From positions 806,001 to 870,000 of the forward strand of contig NZ_MDTQ01000001.1 in NCBI RefSeq assembly GCF_001709345.1: a DNA stretch of 64,000 nucleotides, given 5' to 3'. A program made the translations under genes and the position numbers. The notes beneath the pieces are model-generated. The model did no database searches, was not told where the DNA came from, and was given only the letters and a program-made list of their open reading frames with translations. The stretch is from Terasakiispira papahanaumokuakeensis. Lineage in GTDB: Bacteria > Pseudomonadota > Gammaproteobacteria > Pseudomonadales > Halomonadaceae. Positions 1 to 8,626 of this stretch are shown here, piece after piece. Positions within the stretch are counted from its first letter, which is position 1. Every line of letters starts with the position of its first letter.

Positions 1-1
1 T

Positions 2-91
2 ATTCCGATCAAACTGATTGAAGACAGCACCTATACCGCCGCCCGAGGTGCAGCTGCCCAAGTGATGGCCAAAGCCGTACTGGATGTGTAG
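2..91 (+). CDS. 3' end of an unidentified gene (partial)
   Basis: Twenty-nine codons are open from the window edge to a TAG stop, ending in the residues AAAQVMAKAVLDV. Codon use looks coding and the frame is the only one open here. The visible part is an alanine-rich, helix-like C-terminus. I cannot assign it to a family from so few residues. It converges on the LysR gene that follows on the other strand, with only 26 bp between them. Confidence 0.5.
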   Translation: MPIKLIEDSTYTAARGAAAQVMAKAVLDV

Positions 92-117
92 TGCGTGCGG
101 GTTTGGGATGACGAGGT

Positions 118-1035
118 TTATTTCGATTCGCCTTCGTCGATATGCGCTAAGGCTTTAAACGTTTGAATAAGCCATTCGATTTTAGGGTCATGCTGGCGAG
201 TTTTATGCCAGTAGAGGGTGAGTTGATAGTCAGGTACGGCTAGTGGTAGCGGTTCGATGTGCACCGGTAAGGTTAAACGCTGGGCATAGTATGCTGGAAG
301 GGCCAGTAGATAGTCAGTGCCGGGTAGGAAGTCTGGCGCCGCTAAGACACTGGTGGTTTTGAGACCGATGTGGCGCTTTTTCTTATGCTTGGCCAGTGTG
401 ATATCCACAATGCCGCGAGGCTCGTTCCAGGGCGTCACCAGAATATGGGGATAGCGCAGGAATTCGGATAAACTCAACCCCTGAGTCGGAATCGGGTGCT
501 GACGACAACGTACACTCACATAATGATCTTTTCGCCATAGGTGAGACACCAGACTTTCTGGGACTTTCAAGCCGTGATCAAAGCCGCAGACTAAATCAAT
601 GTCGCCTCGCTCAAGTGCTGTTTCGGGGATGCGGCTTTCCAGGTGTAAAAACTCAATTTGAATGGCCGGGTAAGTGCGGTTGAGGTCGCGCATCAAGGGG
701 CGTAGACACCAACCGGTATAGTCGGTTGCGGCGATACGAAATAATTGCGGTTGTGTGGGATCAAAAGGTTGTGCACTGGCTAAGCCCTGAGTGAGTAATT
801 GCAGGCCGGGTAACACGCGCTCGGCTAAGTGGCGAGCATGGATGGTCGGGTGCATACGCTGATCAATACGCACAAACAGTTCATCTCCTAAGCGCTCGCG
901 CAATCGCTGCAGGGCATGACTACAGGCCGATTGGCTCAGGTTCAATGCCTCTGCCGTTTGGGTCACCGAGCCGGTTTCGTAGAGGCTGGCAAAGAGCTTG
1001 ATCAGGTTCAAATCTAGATTTGGATAAGCGGCCAT
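118..1035 (-). CDS. LysR-family transcriptional regulator
   Basis: A 305-residue protein of normal LysR length. Residues 8-66 form the winged helix-turn-helix (DLNLIKLF, then SVTQTAEALNLSQSACSHAL), followed by a linker helix and a periplasmic-binding-protein-like effector domain from about residue 95. Such regulators usually bind DNA as tetramers and respond to a small metabolite. The gene diverges from a GNAT acetyltransferase, which makes that gene a possible target, but no effector can be inferred. The ATG follows directly after a run of overlapping ATGs. An imperfect inverted repeat lies in the shared upstream region (1071-1109). Confidence 0.93.
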   Translation of the reverse strand: MAAYPNLDLNLIKLFASLYETGSVTQTAEALNLSQSACSHALQRLRERLGDELFVRIDQRMHPTIHARHLAERVLPGLQLLTQGLASAQPFDPTQPQLFRIAATDYTGWCLRPLMRDLNRTYPAIQIEFLHLESRIPETALERGDIDLVCGFDHGLKVPESLVSHLWRKDHYVSVRCRQHPIPTQGLSLSEFLRYPHILVTPWNEPRGIVDITLAKHKKKRHIGLKTTSVLAAPDFLPGTDYLLALPAYYAQRLTLPVHIEPLPLAVPDYQLTLYWHKTRQHDPKIEWLIQTFKALAHIDEGESK

Positions 1036-1070
1036 TCATCATCGACTCTTAACAGGGGATATTAGAATGC

Positions 1071-1109
1071 AGGCGATGCATTGATTGACTTGAATCTATG
1101 CATTCGCCT
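1071..1109. promoter_or_regulatory. Imperfect inverted repeat between divergent lysR and GNAT genes
   Basis: The left arm aggcgatgcat (1071-1081) and right arm atgcattcgcct (1098-1109) are complementary except for one extra base. They are separated by 16 bp and lie 36 bp upstream of the LysR start and about 115 bp upstream of the acetyltransferase. Position and dyad symmetry fit a LysR-type operator, though it could equally be a transcript hairpin. Confidence 0.4.
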
Positions 1110-1223
1110 CATAGTGAGGCTCAGCTTACACTAGTCGCTCACGACATCAACAGCGGATGGCTGTTGAATGGGCATTCAATAAAGATGTAATAATCCCTAT
1201 ATTGAGATGATAAGGCGGTGATG

Positions 1224-1760
1224 ATGACAGCTCATGTGACTTCCAAAGCGGCGGATCAAGTCGTTGTTCGCCCTGCCGAGCGTGCTGATGCGGCGATTAT
1301 CCTTGCGTTTATTCAGGACTTAGCGGCTTATGAAAAAGTGCCTGAGGCGGTGGTGAATACGGTGCCGATGATTGAGCAGTGTCTCTTTGGCGATCAGCCT
1401 CAGGCTTATGGCTTGATCTGTGAGTATGACGGCCAGCCCATTGGGTTTGCCGTGTATTACCTGACGTACTCAACCTGGTTGGGCCGTCATGGTCTGCATT
1501 TAGAAGATTTATATGTGAGCGAGGCCTTTCGCGGTTTAGGCGCAGGCCTAGCCATTATGCGATATTTGGCACAAATGGCCGTGACCAAAGGCTATGCGCG
1601 TTTTGAGTGGCAAGTATTAGATTGGAACCAGCCCGCCATTGACTTCTACGACCGTATTGGGGGGAAGCCGATGAATGAGTGGCTGACTTATCGGTTGGCG
1701 GGGGATGCCTTGGAAGCCTTTGCGCAAGAGGCCGGGGGCAGTGGCAATACGGTTCTCTGA
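1224..1760 (+). CDS. GNAT-family N-acetyltransferase (diamine-acetyltransferase-like)
   Basis: This protein should transfer an acetyl group from acetyl-CoA to an amine. Its layout resembles spermidine/spermine (SAT1-like) acetyltransferases: an N-terminal VRPAERAD strand, a central LHLEDLYVSEAFRGLGAG block containing the R-G-x-G-x-G/A-like acetyl-CoA loop, and a C-terminal WQVLDWNQPAIDFYDRIGG segment. The W-N-x-x-A-x-x-F-Y motif is typical of this subgroup. Three in-frame starts (GTG 1218, ATG 1221, ATG 1224) overlap. The purine stretch AAGGCGG at 1212-1218 best suits the ATG at 1224. The natural substrate is not known. Confidence 0.88.
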   Translation: MTAHVTSKAADQVVVRPAERADAAIILAFIQDLAAYEKVPEAVVNTVPMIEQCLFGDQPQAYGLICEYDGQPIGFAVYYLTYSTWLGRHGLHLEDLYVSEAFRGLGAGLAIMRYLAQMAVTKGYARFEWQVLDWNQPAIDFYDRIGGKPMNEWLTYRLAGDALEAFAQEAGGSGNTVL

Positions 1761-1812
1761 ATCTCAGAAAAGTGAGGTGTTTCAGCGATGGGAGGGGTAT
1801 TTCAGCGGCTGT

Positions 1813-1847
1813 CTGAAAGTGTCACAAACGACTGAAAGTGTCACAAA
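1813..1847. repeat. Direct repeat ahead of the response-regulator gene
   Basis: The 16-base unit ctgaaagtgtcacaaa occurs twice, starting at 1813 and 1832 (period 19 bp). It sits between the acetyltransferase stop and the response-regulator gene. OmpR-family regulators bind direct repeats, so an autoregulatory site is possible. It could also be one of the many short tandem duplications seen in this window. Confidence 0.45.
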
Positions 1848-1981
1848 ATACTGGCGGTCGGCCTGACATAAGCATGGCAATATATAGGCCATACGTTTCA
1901 TTATTCCCTTTGAATTACACCACTCAATGGTGATGGACCTTGATTGAGACCCCTTTGATTGAGACGCCAACGCCCCCTGTG

Positions 1982-2713
1982 ATGGCCTCATTATTATTGG
2001 TTGAAGATGATGCCGAATTGGCTTCTTTGATTCAGGATTATCTTCATAAGCATGGTTTTGACGTACAGGTTGTCGGGGATGGCCCCAGTGCCCTGTCATG
2101 CATTCTGGGCACCCGTCCTGATTTGGTCTTGCTGGATATTATGCTGCCGGGGTTATCAGGCCTTGAGGTGTGCCGGCAAGTGCGGCCCCACTACAGTGCC
2201 CCCATCTTAATGCTGACGGCATTGGATGATGATGTGGATCAGATGCTTGGGTTGGAGCTCGGGGCCGATGATTATATCGTTAAGCCGATTAAACCACGGT
2301 TGTTACTGTCGAGAATTCGGGCTTTGTTGCGCCGGGCAACATTGAGTGCAGCTGACGGTGTCAATCAAGCCGGGGAGGTCTTTAATTCGCCCTTGCTACA
2401 TATTGATCTCTCATCGCGCAGTGTTGTGCTCAAAGGGCAAAAGGTGCACCTGTCCACTGCAGAGTTTGATCTGCTGGCGCTGCTCAAAGCTGAGGCCGGT
2501 CAGGTGGTGACGCGAGAGACGATCGTTCAGCATCTGCGCGGGTTTGATTATGATGGTCTGGACCGTTCGATTGATCGCCGAATTTCTAGACTTCGCCGCA
2601 AACTCAAGGATGACCCCCTTGAACCTCAAATTATTAAGACGGTGAGGGGGAAAGGCTATTTATTATGTCTACCGGGCGGAAATCCCACCTCTGCGTTGAG
2701 TGATGAGTCTTGA
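1982..2713 (+). CDS. OmpR/PhoB-family response regulator, RstA-like
   Basis: This is the DNA-binding half of a two-component system. The receiver domain (about residues 3-118, counted from the ATG at 1982) has the acidic pocket E8-D9-D10, phospho-acceptor D52 in LLDIMLPG, and a conserved lysine in the VKP motif. The C-terminal part is an OmpR-type winged helix ending in IKTVRGKGYLL. An in-frame TTG at 1940 would add 14 residues, but these lie outside the receiver fold. The stop overlaps the kinase start, so the pair is cotranscribed and translationally coupled. It resembles RstA, but the assignment is by overall look only. Confidence 0.88.
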   Translation: MASLLLVEDDAELASLIQDYLHKHGFDVQVVGDGPSALSCILGTRPDLVLLDIMLPGLSGLEVCRQVRPHYSAPILMLTALDDDVDQMLGLELGADDYIVKPIKPRLLLSRIRALLRRATLSAADGVNQAGEVFNSPLLHIDLSSRSVVLKGQKVHLSTAEFDLLALLKAEAGQVVTRETIVQHLRGFDYDGLDRSIDRRISRLRRKLKDDPLEPQIIKTVRGKGYLLCLPGGNPTSALSDES

Positions 2714-4377
2714 TTCGACTATTTCTTCGAGTATGGTTGGTGGTATTTATCCCGATGTTGTTTCTGCTGTTTTCCAACAGTTACAACCCGGTGCGGATGT
2801 TAAATCAATGGGCTGATTCGGATTATTTAAAAACGACTTTTGGCGGTGCTTTTTATTTACTGGAACAAGATTTAGCGCAGTGGCCACAATCACAATGGCC
2901 GTTGCATTTTTCTCAGATTGCCGACAAGTTTGGTCGTGATATTCGCTTGGTGACTGAAACGGATATGGGGGATGAGTGGCGCTCATTGCCCACCGATGGC
3001 TATCGAATCATTGAAGAATCGGGCAGTGCCGCTATCGTCAAGCGCATTGGCTCGACGCCTTGGCTCGTGGTGCTGATGTTTGATGAGTCTGAACAGCGTA
3101 AGGTGATGCGACAGGCCCAAGGCCCGTTGAACTTGATTTTGGCCCGTTTTCAGGCATTGCCACCCACACAATGGTCGCGTGAACTTGATGCCCTGGCCCC
3201 TCACTTTGATTTCCCCTTGCAACTGATCGATCCGCAGCAGCTTTCGGCGGCCGATAATAAGTTGCTTTCTATCGATCAGCAGTCACAGTTTGAGCGGCAG
3301 GGACGCGTTTGGCACGCCTCTGATGAGGGCTCGTTTTTGTTCTTGAAACTGTCGATGCCAACCGAAGTGGCCGCTGATCATGATCAACCGATGCCTTATC
3401 AGGTGCTCATGGCGGGCCCCATTCCACAGCAATCTGTGCATCATCTCTGGATTGTGGGCATGATGATTGCGATCTTTGTCGGGGGCATTTCGCTATGTAT
3501 GCTGATTTTCGTTGCCCCTTTATGGCGTGATTTAAAACGCCTGACCCGCACCGCAGCTTTTTTTGGTGAAGGCGCTCTGAGCCAGCGGGCAACCCTTGGC
3601 CGCTGGTCAGCGATTACGCCGTTAGCGCAATCGTTTAATCAAATGGCGGATCAGATTGAGAAGATGATCCAAGGGCAGCGCGAGCTGACCAATGCGGTCG
3701 CACATGATTTACGTACACCGCTGGCCCGGCTCGATTTTGCCTTTGAAATGCTGCAATCGTGTGAGCTGGATGCCGTTGAGCGGGCCCGTTATGAGCAGAG
3801 TGTGGCCAGTAGCCTGGAGGCTTTAGACCATTTGATTCAGCAGCTGCTGATCTTGTCGCGTTATCGGCGCATGGTGGATCTTGTGCACTTTCACTCTGTT
3901 GATCTGACATCATCATTGCGTGTTGAATTGAATCAACTGCAAATGGCCCATCCTGACTTACTGTTTGAATGGGTGGTCGCTCATGATGTGGTGGACCGGC
4001 TCATTTTTGTCGACCCTAAAGCGATGTTAAGAGCCTTTAACAATCTAGCCGAAAATGCGGTGCGTTATGCGGCATCGACGGTACGTATTCGCTTAGCGTC
4101 TAGTGACACTCATTATTGTTTGAGCATTGAGGATGATGGGATAGGGATTCCTGATGTGATGAAGCCGCAGGTTTTTGAGCCGTTTCGACAACTGAATAAT
4201 GAGGCGCGCTCTTTATTGTCCACTGAGTCGAATCGTGGCAATCAGACGAAAACCCATGGCTTAGGCTTGGCTATTGTGAAGCAGATTGCTGAGTGGCATG
4301 GCGGCGAGGTGACGCTGGAAGACAGCCACTTAGGTGGGGCATGCTTTACATTGCGATGGCCAATACGTCATCCATAA
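2710..4377 (+). CDS. Sensor histidine kinase, RstB-like
   Basis: This inner-membrane kinase partners the preceding regulator. It has an N-terminal membrane segment (about 4-24), a periplasmic domain of roughly 215 residues, a second membrane segment (about 247-272), and a HAMP-like region. The catalytic boxes follow: H-box AHDLRTPLARLDF with phospho-His near 332, N-box NLAENAVRYA, G1 EDDGIGIP and G2 HGLGLAIVK. The TTG start at 2710 overlaps the regulator's stop. At 555 residues it is about 120 longer than E. coli RstB, and the extra length falls mostly in the periplasmic sensor region. The signal sensed is unknown. Confidence 0.88.
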   Translation: MIRLFLRVWLVVFIPMLFLLFSNSYNPVRMLNQWADSDYLKTTFGGAFYLLEQDLAQWPQSQWPLHFSQIADKFGRDIRLVTETDMGDEWRSLPTDGYRIIEESGSAAIVKRIGSTPWLVVLMFDESEQRKVMRQAQGPLNLILARFQALPPTQWSRELDALAPHFDFPLQLIDPQQLSAADNKLLSIDQQSQFERQGRVWHASDEGSFLFLKLSMPTEVAADHDQPMPYQVLMAGPIPQQSVHHLWIVGMMIAIFVGGISLCMLIFVAPLWRDLKRLTRTAAFFGEGALSQRATLGRWSAITPLAQSFNQMADQIEKMIQGQRELTNAVAHDLRTPLARLDFAFEMLQSCELDAVERARYEQSVASSLEALDHLIQQLLILSRYRRMVDLVHFHSVDLTSSLRVELNQLQMAHPDLLFEWVVAHDVVDRLIFVDPKAMLRAFNNLAENAVRYAASTVRIRLASSDTHYCLSIEDDGIGIPDVMKPQVFEPFRQLNNEARSLLSTESNRGNQTKTHGLGLAIVKQIAEWHGGEVTLEDSHLGGACFTLRWPIRHP

Positions 4378-4753
4378 CGGTGTCTAACGCGTCCCTTGAT
4401 GTCGGGGTCGTTTATGAGGCCGTCTTCCAATTTTAAAGTATCAGGTTCTGTTGTCGGTCGTTTGTCGTGTTGTGATCGTGATATTGAGCACCGGGGTGAT
4501 TTCCGGTGCTTTTTTTTGTGTCTTTTTTTTGTGTCTTAGGTGGGCGCCGATTGGAGGACGCTTAGCCGTTGCACTAAGTCCTAAATCAAACTCACCGGAC
4601 AAATCACTAAAATACCGATGTTGGTCAGTATGTCGGATGTTGTTGTGAGCTTCATGGATGCGAATGCCGCTGTTGTTCTTGTTCGTTTACGCATGCCGGC
4701 TTGTGCTTTTTGAGCGGTTGTCGCTGGCATGACTGGCCATTAGCCATTAGCCA
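4378..4753. other. Intergenic region after the two-component pair
   Basis: This 376-base gap lies between convergent genes. It holds the terminator at 4486-4517 and, at its right end, a run of short CCATTAG repeats. No convincing gene is seen in it. The small open frame at 4451-4648 crosses the terminator and has no family resemblance. Confidence 0.6.
4486..4517 (+). terminator. Rho-independent terminator after the kinase gene
   Basis: The stem gagcaccgg (4486-4494) pairs with ccggtgctt (4503-4511), with an 8-base loop and a T tract that continues to 4517. It is 109 bp past the kinase stop and on the right strand to end the two-component transcript. Confidence 0.85.
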
Positions 4754-4764
4754 TTAGCCATTAG
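4737..4764. repeat. Four tandem copies of CCATTAG at the transporter 3' end
   Basis: Four exact 7-bp units run from 4737 to 4764, followed by a broken fifth copy. The array overlaps the stop codon (4754-4756) of the BCCT transporter, so copy-number change would alter its last few residues (LANGANG). Confidence 0.8.
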
Positions 4765-6367
4765 CCCCATTAGCCAATGGCTTTGTGCTATGAGCCATAT
4801 CATGGGCTGTATAAGTGATGCCGCTGGCTTCATCTCGGAAGCCCCGCACCAGCGCAACGCCCATGGCCAGTAATACGATAGAAAAAGGCAGCGCTGCCGC
4901 AATGGTGGCTGTTTGGAGCGCTTTCAGGCCTCCGGCTAATAGCAGGACGCCGGCCGTGGCACCTAAAATCAAGCCCCAGATAGCGCGAAAACGCAACGGC
5001 GGATGGCGGTCTCCTAACGATAAAATCGTACAGATGACAAGCGTTCCCGAGTCCGCTGAGGTCACAAACCACGTCATAATCATGATGACAGCAATCGCAG
5101 CCATAGGCTGTGTGAGCCAACCGACATTGAGCGCTTCGATGGTTTTAAATAGTGCAGTGGTCATATCTTGGTTCACCGCATCGACCAAGCCGCCAGCACC
5201 ATAGAGCTCAATATGTAAAGCGGTGCCCCCAAAGGCAATAATCCAGACAAAGCCGCCCAGTACGGGAATTGTCAGCGCCGTTAGCAAGAATTCACGAATG
5301 GTGCGACCCCGCGAAATACGGGCAATAAAGAGCCCCACCAGCGGGCCCCAAGAGAGCCACCAGCCCCAATAGAACAATGTCCACCAACCTTGCCAAGGGT
5401 CATTGGGATCAGGGTTAGTCCAAAGCCCCATGGGAATGGCGTGAGCGGCATAGTCGCCTAAACTGGTGACCATCAGGCCGCAGAGGTAAACCGTGGGTCC
5501 GGCCAGAATGAAAAATGCCACCAGTACGGCGCTGATCCGGATATTCCAGACACTGAGTAAACGGATCCCTTTTTCCAATCCGGAGAGGGTGGAGATGGTG
5601 GCAATTAACGCAATCACAGCGATCAGAATCAGCTGAGTTGTCGTCGACACCTCAATACCAAACAGGTAATTCAGCCCGGCATTCATTTGAGAGGCGCCTA
5701 ATCCCAGTGCTGTGGCGGTGCCAAAAAGGGTACTGAATACAGCGAGCAAGTCGACGGCATGACCGATCGGGCCATAAATTTTATCGCCCAGGAGCGGGTA
5801 AAGCGTTGAACGAATCGTCAGTGGAAGGCCGCGGCGATAAGTAAAGTAGCTGACCATTAGGCCAACCATAATATAAATGGACCAACCGTGAATGCCCCAG
5901 TGGAAAAGCGTGATTCTCAGCGCCACTTGAGCCGCTTCTGGGGTGTTGGGCGCAATTCCTTCCATTTTGATAAAAGGATTGCCCTGTAGGTGCGTCAAGG
6001 GTTCAGCAATACTCCAAAAGAGAATGCCGACGCCAATCGCACAGCTAAAGAGCATGGCAAACCAGGCAAAGAAACTGAACTCAGGAGGTTCATCATCCGG
6101 GCCTAAACGCAATTTGCCATAGCGGCTAAATGCGACCCAAATTGAGAAGAACAGTACGCTACTGACCACGCCGATGTAATACCAGTTCAGCGTATGCTGA
6201 ATCCATTGCTTGATGTCGTTGTAGACCGTGTTGGCAAGATCAACGTTGAGTACAGTAAAGAGGACAAAAGCCAATATCATCGCAATTGCCGCGATGCCCA
6301 TGCCTGCATGGGTACCGGAAAATAGTCCGCGTTTGCGGAGCAGCCTATCAGGTTGCATTGAGTGCAT
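4754..6367 (-). CDS. BCCT-family osmolyte/quaternary-amine transporter
   Basis: This inner-membrane sodium- or proton-coupled symporter belongs to the betaine/choline/carnitine family, which imports compatible solutes. It has about 12 predicted membrane helices over 537 residues. The TM4-type motif CAIGVGILFWSIAEPLTH and the tryptophan-rich TM8 signature WGWWLSWGPLVGLFIARISR are both present; these supply the aromatic substrate cage. Without the long C-terminal osmosensory domain of BetP it is probably a nutrient or constitutive osmolyte carrier. Glycine betaine, choline, carnitine and ectoine cannot be told apart here. The neighbouring glpQ could release choline-type headgroups, a speculative link. 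Confidence 0.92.
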   Translation of the reverse strand: MHSMQPDRLLRKRGLFSGTHAGMGIAAIAMILAFVLFTVLNVDLANTVYNDIKQWIQHTLNWYYIGVVSSVLFFSIWVAFSRYGKLRLGPDDEPPEFSFFAWFAMLFSCAIGVGILFWSIAEPLTHLQGNPFIKMEGIAPNTPEAAQVALRITLFHWGIHGWSIYIMVGLMVSYFTYRRGLPLTIRSTLYPLLGDKIYGPIGHAVDLLAVFSTLFGTATALGLGASQMNAGLNYLFGIEVSTTTQLILIAVIALIATISTLSGLEKGIRLLSVWNIRISAVLVAFFILAGPTVYLCGLMVTSLGDYAAHAIPMGLWTNPDPNDPWQGWWTLFYWGWWLSWGPLVGLFIARISRGRTIREFLLTALTIPVLGGFVWIIAFGGTALHIELYGAGGLVDAVNQDMTTALFKTIEALNVGWLTQPMAAIAVIMIMTWFVTSADSGTLVICTILSLGDRHPPLRFRAIWGLILGATAGVLLLAGGLKALQTATIAAALPFSIVLLAMGVALVRGFRDEASGITYTAHDMAHSTKPLANGANG

Positions 6368-6594
6368 TACCTTGTGGGTGAGAAATATAGGGTGATGAAG
6401 TCACGAAAATGCGCTGGGCGGGAAAATAAGGCGCTAATATTAGTAGATATCATAATAAAAAAATATAGATTTTTGGTTTTTCTCTGCGGTTCTTGTGATA
6501 AGAAAGGATGCAAAGGGTGTGAGCGCAGTGGAAAAGAGGGCGCGAGCCAAGTGTGAATGACGTGCGCCAAATATGAGGATGACTGCGCCTAGGG

Positions 6595-7017
6595 CTAAAT
6601 CAGGCTGATCAAGCAGATCATCAAAACCCCGATGTTCGCCAGTAACCCCAGCATGAAGGCATAGCTTCGGGGGCTGGGGTTTTGTTCGGTCGCGATGGCG
6701 TAGTAAAGCACCATATGCAGCAGTCGTGCGAGGAAGAAGGTCCAGACCAAAAGCCCGGTCCACAAGCCTGTAGCACCTAAGAAGTTCGCTAGAAAAGCGG
6801 CCCCGAGGAACATCGGCAGCGTTTCCAGTGAGTTCATAAACGTACGGTGGGCTCGAAAGACAAATGAGTCGTGGCTGAGGTGTTCATCAATCTTGCCCGG
6901 AATGGCGCCCGGTTGGGAAGCTTTGGTCATGCTGGCGACAAACCATTGCACCAGCCACAGCACCAAGATCGCTAAAATACCGCTATTGGTCAGTACACCG
7001 GGGGTTGTGATCTCCAT
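6595..7017 (-). CDS. MAPEG-family membrane protein
   Basis: A four-helix integral membrane protein of about 140 residues from the MAPEG family (eicosanoid and glutathione metabolism in eukaryotes, mostly uncharacterised in bacteria). The family hallmark is the segment FRAHRTFMNSLETLPMFLGAAFLANFLG, with the R-x-x-x-x-N-x-x-E core. The ATG at 7017 has GGAG ten bases upstream; a TTG at 7032 could add five residues. It stands alone between BCCT and glpQ on the same strand. Glutathione-dependent activity is possible but unproven. Confidence 0.85.
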   Translation of the reverse strand: MEITTPGVLTNSGILAILVLWLVQWFVASMTKASQPGAIPGKIDEHLSHDSFVFRAHRTFMNSLETLPMFLGAAFLANFLGATGLWTGLLVWTFFLARLLHMVLYYAIATEQNPSPRSYAFMLGLLANIGVLMICLISLI

Positions 7018-7077
7018 CAATATGGTCTCCAAATCTAGTGTGTGGCGAGTGATGGCGTATGACTTATGGTGGCATGA

Positions 7078-8292
7078 TCAATAGCCCAGTTGTTCGAGCC
7101 ATGCCTGCGGTGTTTGCTCCGGCGCGCGATCAAAGGCTTGCAGTAAAGCCGCTGGGCGATTGGTAAAAAAGCCGTCTACGCCACGGTTGCGATAATTATA
7201 AGCATCATCGATATGATCTACCGTATAGGCGTGGACGAGCAACTGATGCTGATGACTCATGTTGACCATCCACGGCATGGCGAGATCCATATAACTGAAT
7301 TGACGAGCAAAGTCACTTTGGTGCGGTGTTTGGATTGTCGAAGGCCCCACCCCGATGGCGCCATTGTCGCGGGCAAATTCGAGCCATTGGGCATAATCGC
7401 TGGGGGCGTTGACCTTTAAGCGACTGTAATAATCGGCAGTACTTTCATGCTCGCCCTTCGGTGGGTGCTGTGCCATTTTAATGTAATCACTGCCGCCCCA
7501 TAAAAGTAGAATTTTGGGAACATCCGGCATGGCCGATTGCAGCGCTTTCAGACTTGAGCGTTCAAACGTTTGTAGCATCACGCGACTATCGGTGAAGCGG
7601 ACATTCACATCGGCGCTGTTGTCAGGCTGGGTTGGGGCTTGATCGCCGAGCCAACGATGAGCCGCCAGATACGTTTTGAGATCTGCCTCGATGCCAGGAA
7701 AGAGGTCAGGACTTTTAGTTTCGATATAAAGCCCAGGATGATTGTTGCCCTGTTCTGCGACTTGTCGGACTTCGTCCAGCGTCATGATTTTAAGCCCGAC
7801 AAATTGCGGACGGGCTCTATCGGGGTAGGCGTCGTTGAACCAGCTCCCGGCGTCTAGCTGTTTCAGCTCGGACAGTAAAAATGTGCTAACCGGGTCGTTG
7901 GCCCGCTCGGGAAAAACGCTTTCGATATTGGTGGTCCGTTTGAGGTTGTTATCGTGAAGGGCGATTAAATGACCATCTTTTGTGCGTTGTAAATCTAGTT
8001 CCAAATAATCTGCGCCCAGCGCTCGTGCGAGTTGATAAGCCGGTAACGTGGATTCGGGGGCATAGTAGGAGGCGCCTCTATGCGCAATGATCGCCGGATT
8101 GGGCATTTCTAGGCGGTGTGAGAGGGCTTGCCCAGCTTTGATCTCAGGCGTATCCGCCCACCCGGCAGGTGACAAAAATAACGCGCTGAGCACTAATCGG
8201 CTCATCAGGGAATATGGCTTGCGTCGCATCTGCAGTATGGATTGAGCGCGTGATGTGGTTCGGGAAGTGCATCCTGGTTTTCGGTTGATCAT
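7078..8292 (-). CDS. glpQ: Periplasmic glycerophosphodiester phosphodiesterase GlpQ
   Basis: This enzyme hydrolyses glycerophosphodiesters such as glycerophosphocholine to glycerol-3-phosphate and an alcohol in the periplasm. A basic N-terminus and hydrophobic segment (about 29-43) end in PAGWA-DT, a plausible signal-peptidase site. The catalytic core starts at H71-R-G with APESTLPAY and continues with LELDLQRTKDGHLIALHDNNLKRTT, giving the metal-binding Glu/Asp pair and second catalytic His. The C-terminus ends GVDGFFTNRPAALLQAF as in the family. The ATG at 8292 has GAAAGG six bases upstream, which favours it over the internal Met22 despite the long pre-signal region. Confidence 0.93.
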   Translation of the reverse strand: MINRKPGCTSRTTSRAQSILQMRRKPYSLMSRLVLSALFLSPAGWADTPEIKAGQALSHRLEMPNPAIIAHRGASYYAPESTLPAYQLARALGADYLELDLQRTKDGHLIALHDNNLKRTTNIESVFPERANDPVSTFLLSELKQLDAGSWFNDAYPDRARPQFVGLKIMTLDEVRQVAEQGNNHPGLYIETKSPDLFPGIEADLKTYLAAHRWLGDQAPTQPDNSADVNVRFTDSRVMLQTFERSSLKALQSAMPDVPKILLLWGGSDYIKMAQHPPKGEHESTADYYSRLKVNAPSDYAQWLEFARDNGAIGVGPSTIQTPHQSDFARQFSYMDLAMPWMVNMSHQHQLLVHAYTVDHIDDAYNYRNRGVDGFFTNRPAALLQAFDRAPEQTPQAWLEQLGY

Positions 8293-8626
8293 CGGGCACC
8301 TTTCTCATTGTCTTAACACTTTATGGTGTTCATGTGTTCCTGTGCTTATGGTGTTCATATGCCATCATTCCATGGCAGCACCATGACAACAGATTTTTAT
8401 TTGTTTGTTCATTTAATATTAAATTTATGATTAATTCCAATTTTGATTATTTTTTGTGATTAATATGAGCGTGGCGACCTGTGTCTTCTGAAAAGGGTGA
8501 TCTAAGACGTGACTAATTCAGTCGGTGTGATGGGCGGGTTGATTGTCTCTGAAGGAGAAGGGCCACCTGATGTCAGGTGGCCCGGAGTACCGCATGGTTT
8601 TTGGGTGTGTTTAGGTGTTTGAGGGG
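8293..8626. other. Intergenic region between tonB-receptor end and glpQ start
   Basis: This 334-base gap contains the glpQ upstream region, with two copies of tatggtgttcat near 8323 and 8349, an AT-rich block at 8395-8465, and the perfect hairpin at 8560-8583. No gene is visible. Confidence 0.5.
8560..8583 (-). terminator. Strong hairpin after the TonB-receptor gene, without T tract
   Basis: The palindrome GGGCCACCTGA-tg-TCAGGTGGCCC is perfect over 11 pairs and lies 44 bp past the receptor's stop on the minus strand. No run of T follows on that strand. It may therefore be an mRNA-stabilising or factor-dependent end rather than a classic intrinsic terminator. Confidence 0.55.

Noticed and set aside
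4451-4648. 65-codon plus-strand frame after the kinase gene
   Set aside because: It starts just before and crosses the kinase terminator, with a poly-Phe stretch made by the T tract.
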